Positions 1 through 5,407 of a stretch of DNA of 6,571 bases are shown here, piece by piece; the first letter of the stretch is position 1; each line of letters begins with the position of its first letter. The translations under genes and the position numbers were made by a program. Under the pieces are notes generated by a model. The model was not told the DNA's origin. It saw only the letters and a list, made by a program, of their open reading frames with translations, and did not search any database. The stretch is from Promethearchaeota archaeon (GTDB lineage Archaea > Asgardarchaeota > Lokiarchaeia > Sigynarchaeales > MK-D1), in the NCBI GenBank assembly GCA_016839385.1, contig JAEOUK010000326.1:1-6571 (forward strand), given 5' to 3'.

Positions 1-279
1 AGCTGTGATTTCATTCCTCACAACATCAGCTCCTATGATAACACCTGTTAATTCTCTTGCAGATCCTGTTGCACCAGCACCTGATATTTCAAGAGATTTT
101 TGAAATTTCTTCTCAAGTTTCTCTCTCATTATTCGAACTCCTCGTTGTACGGATGCAATGGGTTTTCCTTCTGTTCGAATATACACTGTTTCTATAATAT
201 TTTTATGTTCATCAATAATAGCTACATTCGTACTGATAGAACCTACATCAACACCAATGTAATATTTTTTCATTTTCAT
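1..279 (-). CDS. Acyl-CoA dehydratase activase-type ATPase (BadF/BadG/BcrA/HgdC family), 3' part outside window
   Basis: Only the first 93 codons are visible; the gene runs off the left edge. The N terminus reads YYIGVDVGSIST (residues 6-17), the phosphate-binding hairpin of ASKHA ATPases in its BadF/HgdC form. Residues 66-93 contain SGAGATGSAREL followed by GADVVRNEITA, matching the conserved 'TGSGR..L..GA..VKNEITA' stretch of CoA-enzyme activases. Family members are homodimers with a bridging [4Fe-4S] cluster; they hydrolyse ATP to push a low-potential electron onto a partner iron-sulfur protein. The cluster cysteines would lie beyond the edge and cannot be checked. The ATG at 279 overlaps the upstream TGA stop as ATGA and has a GAGGT Shine-Dalgarno at 286-290, six bases away. 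A second ATG at 273 is possible. The two upstream genes are the usual companions of this activase, so its target is probably their products. Family call firm; substrate unknown. Confidence 0.9.
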   Translation of the reverse strand, partial: MKMKKYYIGVDVGSISTNVAIIDEHKNIIETVYIRTEGKPIASVQRGVRIMREKLEKKFQKSLEISGAGATGSARELTGVIIGADVVRNEITA

Positions 280-1391
280 ATAACGACCTCATTAATTGTT
301 GATTTTCTAATATTTCCCTCTTTTTTTCGTTTTAATAAATCTACAAATGCTTCAAGACGAGTTTGAAATCCTGCTTCACCTGTATGTTCATCCACAACAA
401 GTGATAGAAATGGCATATCATATTTCTTACTAATTTCGGGTGCGATTGCACGCGTAATTATCTCAGGCATGCATGTAAATGGATATAAGTGAACATTTCC
501 ATCAAATCCACGTTTTTTATAATATATGATATCACCAAGATTTTCTTGGGTTTCACCTCCTATACGATATTCAACATAGGTTTTTCCAAATTCTCGAGCT
601 TTTAAAAAATGCATTTTCTTGAATGGATTAAGTTTTTGGCCAATATCTATAAATCTGCGTAAAGTAATTGGACACTCAACAATTACTCCTAAATTATTTA
701 GCTTTCTGCACACATCCAAATTTAAAGCAGGTTCTAATGCCACATATATTTCTCCTGTTACTGAAATTTTCAACCGGTTTTTGTCATCATATGTTTCTAT
801 TTCCTTTTCAAAAATTTTCGGCAATTCTTTATAGAGTTTTCGCGAGTTTGAAGCTCCTTTAGTCTCAACAATTTTTCTAAATAACTTATTTGCTAGTCTC
901 TCAGTCGATCCCTTTACAACTTCTAAAGCTCTATAGCGATAAACTAATTCATCAACTCTATCAGTAAGTCGATTCTTGATCCATGTTATTTGAAAAGCAC
1001 GTATAGTTTGCAATGTGTTCAATCCTGCACTCTCTTTTTTTAGAGTTTTAATAAGACTTATCGGATTTTCATAATCTATATGGATGAAACGGAATTTATC
1101 ATAACCAATATCTTCCAGAATCATTTTCTGAACAGGCCAATAATAACCAAAACGACAATACGCATTACAACCTCCCATACATAGTGTATCTGCCCCTCTG
1201 TCCAACATTTCTATAAATGTACCTAATGTCAATTTAAATGGTGTACATACAAATTCAGGACCATATCTGGCCCCTAATTCAGAAGTTTTTTTGGTAGGTT
1301 TAATTGGAGGTATGATATCTAACCCTAATTCATTGCAAAGTGATTCAAAGACATAGGTTAAGGATCCAAAATGAGGGTATGTTAAAGGCAC
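276..1391 (-). CDS. CoA protein activase, COG3581-type (2-hydroxyacyl-CoA dehydratase D-component-like)
   Basis: A 371-residue protein, full length for the stand-alone COG3581 family. It opens with LTYPHFG and continues with ELGARYGPEFVCTPFK (38-53) and GADTLCMGGCNAYCRFGYY (66-84), closely matching the family pattern around 'GpEfaClPfK ... GaD ... CRfGyY'. Candidate cluster ligands are C49, C71, C75, C79 and C307, the last in PFTCMPE. C228 and C240 are less typical. The C terminus carries VDEHTGEAGFQTRLEAFVD (333-351), a motif shared with the upstream gene product. Family members are thought to be iron-sulfur proteins working with the BadF-type activase; the reaction is not established. The start is GTG at 1391, overlapping the upstream TAG by one base. 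It is supported by GGAGGG at 1401-1406 and by the family's N-terminal alignment. The stop overlaps the activase ATG. Soluble, with no membrane span or signal peptide. Confidence 0.88.
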   Translation of the reverse strand: MPLTYPHFGSLTYVFESLCNELGLDIIPPIKPTKKTSELGARYGPEFVCTPFKLTLGTFIEMLDRGADTLCMGGCNAYCRFGYYWPVQKMILEDIGYDKFRFIHIDYENPISLIKTLKKESAGLNTLQTIRAFQITWIKNRLTDRVDELVYRYRALEVVKGSTERLANKLFRKIVETKGASNSRKLYKELPKIFEKEIETYDDKNRLKISVTGEIYVALEPALNLDVCRKLNNLGVIVECPITLRRFIDIGQKLNPFKKMHFLKAREFGKTYVEYRIGGETQENLGDIIYYKKRGFDGNVHLYPFTCMPEIITRAIAPEISKKYDMPFLSLVVDEHTGEAGFQTRLEAFVDLLKRKKEGNIRKSTINEVVI

Positions 1392-2509
1392 TAAATTTTT
1401 CCCTCCATTTTTTTCTTTCTTACAACCATGTCAGTAAAAGCTTCTAAGCGAGTTTTCAATCCAGCTTCTCCTGTCAGTTCATCAAAGGTCAGCTGAAGTA
1501 CAGGAATCGCTGGATTTCTCTTGGAGAATTGTGATACCATTTCTGCTGCTATGGAATCTGGTCCGCAGCTGAAAATTATTACATGAATTATTCCATCAAT
1601 CGACTTATCTTCTAAGAAATGCATCACTGTACCAATTAATTCTCTCTCGTAATCAAAATACATGTTAAAATCCAATTTTGCCATCTGCTCTTCCACAATT
1701 TCTCTTGGCATTTGTTCTGAAGTTATAACATTCATTCCTGCGTCAATTAACTGTTGTTTAATATTTAGAGATGCATAAGAATCATTGATCATATAAGAAT
1801 GTCCTACCAACGCTACTTTTAGAGGTACATCGCCTTTCTCAAATTTAGGTGGTTCATTAACATATAATTTATTAAGTTTCCAACCATCTAGCTCCTTCAG
1901 TGTCATCCATTTATCGAATCTCCAATGTTTAAAGATTTTAAACGCTTCTCGGGCCGAATGAATTATTTTAAATGGATTTTTAGTAAACATTTTTCCAATG
2001 GAAAACGCGATTTTTGCAATACGCCATTTTCCGTGACCTTGTTTTGCTTTAGAAAATGAAGGCATAATTATTGGTGGTAAATCTGGAAACATGGAATGTA
2101 AAGATTCGGCTAAACCAATGAATTTAGGGCAACCGACATTTGTTTCATGCTCACTATGAAATCGCGGAATAAACAGATAGTCTACTTTGTCTTTTAATGC
2201 CATAACATGACCATAATATAATTTCGTTGAGTAACAGTCTTCATCAGGTGCTGTGGAAATCGCGATTTTTTTAATTTCTTTGTTTGTTGGAGGAGAAATA
2301 ACTACTTTTACTCCTAATTTTTCAAAAAATGTAATCCATAATGGGTAAAATTTATAGAATAATAAGGCTCGTGGAATGCCCACTGTAAGTCTATTTTGCT
2401 TCAATTTCGTCTTAGCTGAACTAGCTTGACTCTCCCTTGATTTCAACATATCTCTTGTTGATTTTTGAGCTAGCTCTAGCTGATGTATAGACACATATAC
2501 CTTCTCCAT
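1391..2509 (-). CDS. DUF2229 / COG3580-type acyl-CoA dehydratase activase-related protein
   Basis: A 372-residue protein, first gene of the three-gene operon. After a basic, Ser/Lys/Gln-rich N-terminal stretch (1-40) comes LTVGIPRALLFYKFYPLW (41-58), the hallmark opening of DUF2229, then ISPPTNKEI (71-79). DEDCYSTKLYYGHV (89-102) supplies C92, VGCPKF supplies C127, and FSCGPDS (313-319) supplies C315; these three are the likely cluster ligands. The C terminus has DELTGEAGLKTRLEAFTD (343-360), nearly the same as in the next gene. In many bacteria this domain is fused to the activase and COG3581 domains in one long chain; here it is separate. It is presumably one half of an iron-sulfur redox unit charged by the downstream activase, substrate unknown. 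The ATG at 2509 is preferred; a TTG directly before it (2512) is also in frame. The nearest good Shine-Dalgarno (2525-2530) is rather far away. Confidence 0.87.
   Translation of the reverse strand: MEKVYVSIHQLELAQKSTRDMLKSRESQASSAKTKLKQNRLTVGIPRALLFYKFYPLWITFFEKLGVKVVISPPTNKEIKKIAISTAPDEDCYSTKLYYGHVMALKDKVDYLFIPRFHSEHETNVGCPKFIGLAESLHSMFPDLPPIIMPSFSKAKQGHGKWRIAKIAFSIGKMFTKNPFKIIHSAREAFKIFKHWRFDKWMTLKELDGWKLNKLYVNEPPKFEKGDVPLKVALVGHSYMINDSYASLNIKQQLIDAGMNVITSEQMPREIVEEQMAKLDFNMYFDYERELIGTVMHFLEDKSIDGIIHVIIFSCGPDSIAAEMVSQFSKRNPAIPVLQLTFDELTGEAGLKTRLEAFTDMVVRKKKMEGKI
1401..1406 (-). promoter_or_regulatory. Shine-Dalgarno GGAGGG deciding a GTG start
   Basis: GGAGGG on the minus strand lies nine bases ahead of the GTG at 1391 and inside the last codons of the upstream gene. 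No ATG falls where the family alignment requires the N terminus, so this strong site supports GTG as the true start. Confidence 0.7.
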
Positions 2510-2524
2510 CAAATTGACAAAATA

Positions 2525-2530
2525 CTCCCT
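2525..2530 (-). promoter_or_regulatory. Possible Shine-Dalgarno for the DUF2229 gene, long spacing
   Basis: AGGGAG on the minus strand is 12 bases ahead of the TTG at 2512 and 15 bases ahead of the ATG at 2509. The spacing is longer than usual, so start choice between TTG and ATG stays open, although it changes the protein by one residue only. Confidence 0.4.
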
Positions 2531-2568
2531 AATCCCAGAATAGAATATGATATCATTGATCGATTAAA

Positions 2569-2576
2569 TATATAAA
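2569..2576 (-). promoter_or_regulatory. Archaeal-type TATA box for the three-gene redox operon
   Basis: The minus strand reads TTTATATA here, preceded by purine-rich GAAAGT as a possible BRE. If transcription starts about 25 bp downstream (near 2547), the leader is roughly 35-40 nt and contains the AGGGAG site. This is the best TATA-like match in the 2510-2713 gap. Prediction by eye only. Confidence 0.45.
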
Positions 2577-2595
2577 ACTTTCTATTTTTACGATA

Positions 2596-2611
2596 ATTTT
2601 GGAATGTTCCA
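2596..2611. promoter_or_regulatory. Inverted repeat TGGAA-N2-TTCCA upstream of the redox operon TATA box
   Basis: TGGAATGTTCCA (2600-2611) has 5-bp perfect arms around a TG centre and lies about 23 bp upstream of the TATA-like box at 2569-2576, where an archaeal activator site would be expected. The ten bases at 2596-2605 (ATTTTGGAAT) recur exactly at 2691-2700. Binding by a regulator is an inference; short palindromes are common in AT-rich DNA. Confidence 0.3.
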
Positions 2612-2654
2612 CCATTGACTATTAAATGGAAATTCAACTATTAATTATGGATTT

Positions 2655-2667
2655 TATAAATAAAAAT
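2655..2667 (-). terminator. Weak T-rich terminator after the longin-like gene
   Basis: Downstream of the stop at 2714 the minus strand reads CATTTTTATTTAT, a T-rich run of the kind that ends archaeal transcripts without a hairpin. The run is short and about 47 bases past the stop, so the call is weak. The rest of the 2510-2713 gap shows only the operon promoter, the GGAAT-type repeats and no gene. Confidence 0.3.
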
Positions 2668-2713
2668 GTATTGTCGGAATTTGCATGAAGATTTTGGAAT
2701 TCAAAACATCTAT

Positions 2714-3340
2714 CTAAATCGTGCAAAAATAAATTATTTGATTATTGATAGATTTTTTTCCTATATATCCCATCTTAATTAATTGTTCAAGCAAACTTTC
2801 GGTGCTATTCATGTCCATGTTAACTTCAACAGCAATTTCCTGAGAAGAACCTTCTTCTAATTGAAGCAAAGCTAGGGCAATTTTCTGAGTTTCTTGAGGT
2901 AAATTGAATATCTCAGCGGTTGTTAATTTTTTTGTTGGGTTAATCGAAGAAGATACATCTACTATACTTCCCAATACATATTTTACATCTGATTTAAAAG
3001 AATCAAAAATGCTGAAATCATACGTTTTATTTGAGATAACATAATCCTCTCCAAATTTTTTCATGAATCGAAGTCCAAGTTCGTGAAGATATTTTTCAGG
3101 ACCCTCCAATGAAGATGTTACTAATACAACATAGAACAAGTCAAATGATTGGAAGTGATAGGTGAGTCCTTCCACCTCGAAAGCTTTTACATCAGAATGA
3201 GTGATCTCGCTGGCAAACATTCTAAGAGCAGTTAGAAGGCCGGAAACAAGATCTAAATCTTTCATGGTCTTCCCATGAAAGTTTTCGGAGAACAATAATT
3301 CCCCTCCTTCAGTGATCACATACACTGCATAAATGATCAT
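2714..3340 (-). CDS. Longin/roadblock-like domain plus winged-helix protein
   Basis: A 208-residue protein with no recognised gene name. Residues 1-22 (MIIYAVYVITEGGELLFSEN...) form two strands, then an amphipathic helix (30-48), three strands (51-76) and a further helix (80-98). This beta-beta-alpha-beta-beta-beta-alpha order matches longin or roadblock/LC7-like folds that bind small nucleotide switches in Asgard archaea and eukaryotes. Residues about 139-208 look like a winged helix: LPQETQKIALALLQLEEG, SSQEIAVEVNM, NSTESLLEQLIKMGYIGKK, then a wing ending IIYFCTI. The second helix-turn-helix helix is acidic rather than basic, so protein binding is as likely as DNA binding. The start is ATG at 3340, one base after the ATPase stop, with GAGGAA at 3351-3356. 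An upstream in-frame TTG at 3358 would overlap the ATPase gene and is less likely. Co-transcribed with the ATPase, so probably its partner. Domain calls rest on pattern only. Confidence 0.75.
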   Translation of the reverse strand: MIIYAVYVITEGGELLFSENFHGKTMKDLDLVSGLLTALRMFASEITHSDVKAFEVEGLTYHFQSFDLFYVVLVTSSLEGPEKYLHELGLRFMKKFGEDYVISNKTYDFSIFDSFKSDVKYVLGSIVDVSSSINPTKKLTTAEIFNLPQETQKIALALLQLEEGSSQEIAVEVNMDMNSTESLLEQLIKMGYIGKKSINNQIIYFCTI

Positions 3341-3341
3341 T

Positions 3342-4175
3342 TTATCCAATTTCCTCAATTATTCTAGGAAGATATTTTATCAACGCTTTTGAAAATATAT
3401 GATCTGGTTTTTCTAAAATATGGACGATACGTTTAGGTGGAAATCCTTTTAGCGTTTCATATGCTGTTTCGAACTCGACAAGCTGCATATCAATATCAGT
3501 CGGTATTGCTCCAATATATGTTGTTTCGTTTGGGATTTTTTCTTTAAACTTTTTAATTATCAAGTCTCCTAATTTTTGTTGCTTCTCATCGGAATCTAAC
3601 GCACTTGCAGGAACTTGATTGGCAAGAATTAATACCTTGTTCTCTAAATGCTTGGTCAATCCTTTTATCATTTCTGATGTACCATTTATATCAGCATTCC
3701 CAATTTTCACACAAAATACATTGATATCGGTCGTCAACATCGCGTTTACGGTTGTAAATCCCGTACCAGGCGAGCTGTCAAGAATGAAATAATCAATATT
3801 ATATGGTTCTACTTCTAAGGTCTTCTTCAATTTCAGCATGCTCTGTAACATTTTCATTGATGTCTTTTGATCAATACGAATAATTTGCTGTACAGCATCT
3901 GCCAAAGGATTCGCAAATCCTAGAATCAATTTGCCAGGAAGGTTCCACGCTGTAGATTGATCTTGTAAAACATCCTCAGGTTTTTTCTCACCCATCATAT
4001 ATTCATTTATCCACTCAACATCAGGCTTGACAAAAGTCGATAATGAAGGTCCGAAAAAATCATGATCCACCAAGCATACATTTTTTCCTTGCAAAGCTAA
4101 ATATACAGCTGTATTTAATGATAAACAGGTCTTCCCAATTCCGCCTTTATGTGATAAAAATGCTATAGACTTCAT
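3342..4175 (-). CDS. ParA/MinD/Mrp-family deviant-Walker ATPase
   Basis: A 277-residue SIMIBI-class P-loop ATPase. The deviant Walker A is SHKGGIGKT (8-16), with signature lysine K10, P-loop K15 and T16. The second motif VDHDFFGPSL (36-45) fits the DxDxxGPS of Mrp/NBP35 and MinD proteins. Walker B and switch II are YFILDSSPGTG (129-139), with D133. VLILANQV near residue 185 supplies the base-contacting Asn expected in the family. The CxxC iron-sulfur carrier motif of Mrp/NBP35 is absent, so an Fe-S assembly role is unlikely. Such ATPases dimerise with ATP and position cargo on DNA or membranes. The C-terminal FSKALIKYLPRIIEEIG is weakly amphipathic, like a MinD membrane anchor but with a proline inside. 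The ATG at 4175 has GGGAG at 4179-4183, very close. It is first in an operon with the longin-like gene and divergent from a membrane protein. Not a clear chromosome-partition ParA, since no ParB gene or parS repeats are visible. Confidence 0.85.
   Translation of the reverse strand: MKSIAFLSHKGGIGKTCLSLNTAVYLALQGKNVCLVDHDFFGPSLSTFVKPDVEWINEYMMGEKKPEDVLQDQSTAWNLPGKLILGFANPLADAVQQIIRIDQKTSMKMLQSMLKLKKTLEVEPYNIDYFILDSSPGTGFTTVNAMLTTDINVFCVKIGNADINGTSEMIKGLTKHLENKVLILANQVPASALDSDEKQQKLGDLIIKKFKEKIPNETTYIGAIPTDIDMQLVEFETAYETLKGFPPKRIVHILEKPDHIFSKALIKYLPRIIEEIG
3351..3356 (-). promoter_or_regulatory. Shine-Dalgarno GAGGAA for the longin-like gene
   Basis: GAGGAA on the minus strand lies inside the last codons of the ATPase gene, ten bases before the ATG at 3340. 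It would sit inside the reading frame if the TTG at 3358 were used, so it favours the ATG and implies translational coupling (TAA-A-ATG). Confidence 0.5.
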
Positions 4176-4237
4176 AATCTCCCACAGTTTTGTTTTTTAT
4201 ATCTCAACAAAATTCTTTTAATAATTTCATAGGTATT

Positions 4238-4254
4238 TCTTCTATATAAGAAGA
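4238..4254. promoter_or_regulatory. TATA box of the ATPase operon embedded in a 17-bp palindrome
   Basis: TCTTCTATATAAGAAGA has 6-bp perfect arms around ATATA. On the minus strand it includes TTATATA, a good archaeal TATA box (about 4243-4249) that would start transcription near 4221 and give a leader of about 45 nt. A dimeric repressor bound here would block TBP. Other TATA-like stretches on the minus strand (GTTTATATTT near 4270 and ATATAAAA near 4199) could serve instead; the latter would give a leaderless message. Confidence 0.4.
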
Positions 4255-4263
4255 TAAGATACG

Positions 4264-4288
4264 TTCCAAATATAAACAGTTATTGGAA
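4264..4288. promoter_or_regulatory. Inverted repeat TTCCAA-N13-TTGGAA between divergent promoters
   Basis: Perfect 6-bp arms, TTCCAA at 4264-4269 and TTGGAA at 4283-4288, have centres about 19 bp apart, close to two helical turns. The element sits about 22 bp upstream of the plus-strand TATA-like box and 14 bp upstream of the minus-strand one, so one regulator could control both directions. The TTGGAATG at 4283-4290 also occurs at 2599-2606. Function is inferred. Confidence 0.3.
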
Positions 4289-4309
4289 TGATTTAAATAT
4301 GAAAATGAC

Positions 4310-4318
4310 CTATATATT
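4310..4318 (+). promoter_or_regulatory. Archaeal-type TATA box for the membrane-protein gene
   Basis: CTATATATT on the plus strand is preceded by GAAAATGAC, a possible BRE. A start about 25 bp downstream (near 4340) gives a leader of about 27 nt containing the GAGGGTGAT ribosome-binding site at 4354-4362. Prediction by eye. Confidence 0.45.
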
Positions 4319-4366
4319 TTTTAATTTATTGTGAGAATAAAAAGTAACAATTTGAGGGTGATTTAG

Positions 4367-5380
4367 ATGGCAGATGTTTCTTCATGGATTAATGAAATTA
4401 CGGGGACAATAATTTTACTGTTTTGTTTATCATTGGGAATAAGTTTATTTTTACGACATAAAGAGTCCAAATCCAGATTGATGCTGTTGTTTGGAGTAAC
4501 TAGCATCTTTGTGGGATTAATATATCTCGTTTTTCCAATGAGAATGTTATCATATATATTTCCAGTCCTGACTGATATCGTGTTTTGGCAATCTCCAATC
4601 AATGGATCATATATAATTCTCTCTTTTACTACCTATTTCTGGATTGGGGTAACTGTCTTATCCGCTACATATTTGGGAACGGAACTATTAATTCCACGAG
4701 TGATAAATTTAGAGAAGGTGGCAGAACAATATAAAGAATTAAAAATCAAGAGAATAGAATATATCAAACGTTTGGGAAATAAAATTGCTTTGACTTTCCG
4801 AATAAAAAAACCAAGAACGTGGTTCTATGTCCCAACTTGGATTGCTATGATAGTATGGCAAGGATTCATATTTTTTGGACCAAATAGTTGGATTCAAAAT
4901 CCAGGAGTATCAGAGGTAATTGGCGATACTCATTTTATACTTGGAAGTCCCCCGTTCTTTTTGATGATGATCTTTGCACTTTACTTATTACTTTTCCTTG
5001 CGGTAGGATTCCTAATGCGCGCGATTAAAACGGGAGGTGTTCTTGAAGAGAAATTTATCATATTATCCACAGGTATCTTTTTGATGATTTTTGAGTTAAT
5101 ATTTGAAGGAATACCCACTATAGGTCAATCTTTTGAAACTATGCTTATATTACGGTCCTTGATGATCCTCGGATTACTACTCCTTAATTATGGATTAAAA
5201 CCAAGTAAAAAGAAAAGAGAGAACTTAAAGCTACCTCGAGAAGTTGCAAACCTAGCATACTACGTAATTGGGGAAACGGAAGAATTAGACGACCAGTTTT
5301 GGGAGCTCTATATTGAAAAATCCAAAGAAATGATTGATGAGTACAAAAAAGAGAAGAAAATAGAAGAGAATAAAAAATAA
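4367..5380 (+). CDS. Unrecognised seven-span membrane protein
   Basis: A 337-residue protein of no family I recognise. Hydrophobic segments lie at about 12-29, 38-57, 81-110, 152-171, 194-217, 229-248 and 258-277. Basic residues cluster after spans 1, 3, 5 and 7 (RHKESKSR at 30-37; the loop 111-151 with many K/R; RAIK at 218-221; KPSKKKR at 278-284). The positive-inside rule therefore puts the N terminus outside and the C terminus inside, a receptor-like layout. The 41-residue loop between spans 3 and 4 is charged and probably helical. The cytoplasmic tail 278-337 is charged and ends in an E/K-rich helix (316-337) that may form a coiled coil. There is no signal peptide and no kinase, transporter or peptidase motif. 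The ATG at 4367 follows GAGGGTGAT with good spacing. The gene is divergent from the ATPase operon across 190 bp, and may recruit or respond to it. Hypothetical; gene call firm. Confidence 0.85.
   Translation: MADVSSWINEITGTIILLFCLSLGISLFLRHKESKSRLMLLFGVTSIFVGLIYLVFPMRMLSYIFPVLTDIVFWQSPINGSYIILSFTTYFWIGVTVLSATYLGTELLIPRVINLEKVAEQYKELKIKRIEYIKRLGNKIALTFRIKKPRTWFYVPTWIAMIVWQGFIFFGPNSWIQNPGVSEVIGDTHFILGSPPFFLMMIFALYLLLFLAVGFLMRAIKTGGVLEEKFIILSTGIFLMIFELIFEGIPTIGQSFETMLILRSLMILGLLLLNYGLKPSKKKRENLKLPREVANLAYYVIGETEELDDQFWELYIEKSKEMIDEYKKEKKIEENKK
5370..5380 (-). terminator. T-run terminator for the nicotinate phosphoribosyltransferase gene
   Basis: Just past the stop at 5391 the minus strand reads TTATTTTTTATT, and a second run of six T follows at about 5345-5350, inside the end of the convergent membrane-protein gene. 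Such T-runs without a hairpin fit archaeal termination. Confidence 0.4.
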
Positions 5381-5390
5381 CCTATCTTCA

Positions 5391-5407
5391 TCATTTTTTA
5401 TATTTTG
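5391..5407 (+). terminator. T-run terminator for the membrane-protein gene
   Basis: Eleven bases past the TAA stop the plus strand reads TCATTTTTTATATTTT, a double T-run inside the last codons of the convergent gene. With only 10 bp between the two stops, each transcript would end within the other gene. Confidence 0.4.

Noticed and set aside
100..366. Open frame of 88 codons on the plus strand
   Set aside because: It lies antisense to the activase and COG3581 genes, is rich in Phe, Asn, Ser and Ile as expected of a shadow frame, and has no ribosome-binding site or family resemblance.
619..862. Two overlapping plus-strand open frames inside the COG3581 gene
   Set aside because: Both are shadows of a well-supported minus-strand gene and show no conserved motif.
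1170..1190. Radical-SAM-like cysteine motif in the COG3581 protein
   Set aside because: The spacing is C-x3-C-x3-C rather than C-x3-C-x2-C, and the surrounding residues match COG3581, not a radical-SAM barrel.
2690..2705. TTTTGGAATTCAAAA inverted repeat as a hairpin terminator
   Set aside because: The 5-bp A/T-rich arms would make a very weak hairpin and no T-run follows it; it is better noted as part of the GGAAT repeat set.
3342..4175. Chromosome or plasmid partition ParA with a parS site
   Set aside because: No ParB-like gene and no array of repeated centromere-like sites are visible; the motifs are nearer to MinD/Mrp.
4363..4602. Minus-strand open frame of 79 codons
   Set aside because: It is antisense to the start of the membrane-protein gene, which has a good ribosome-binding site and clear hydrophobic spans.
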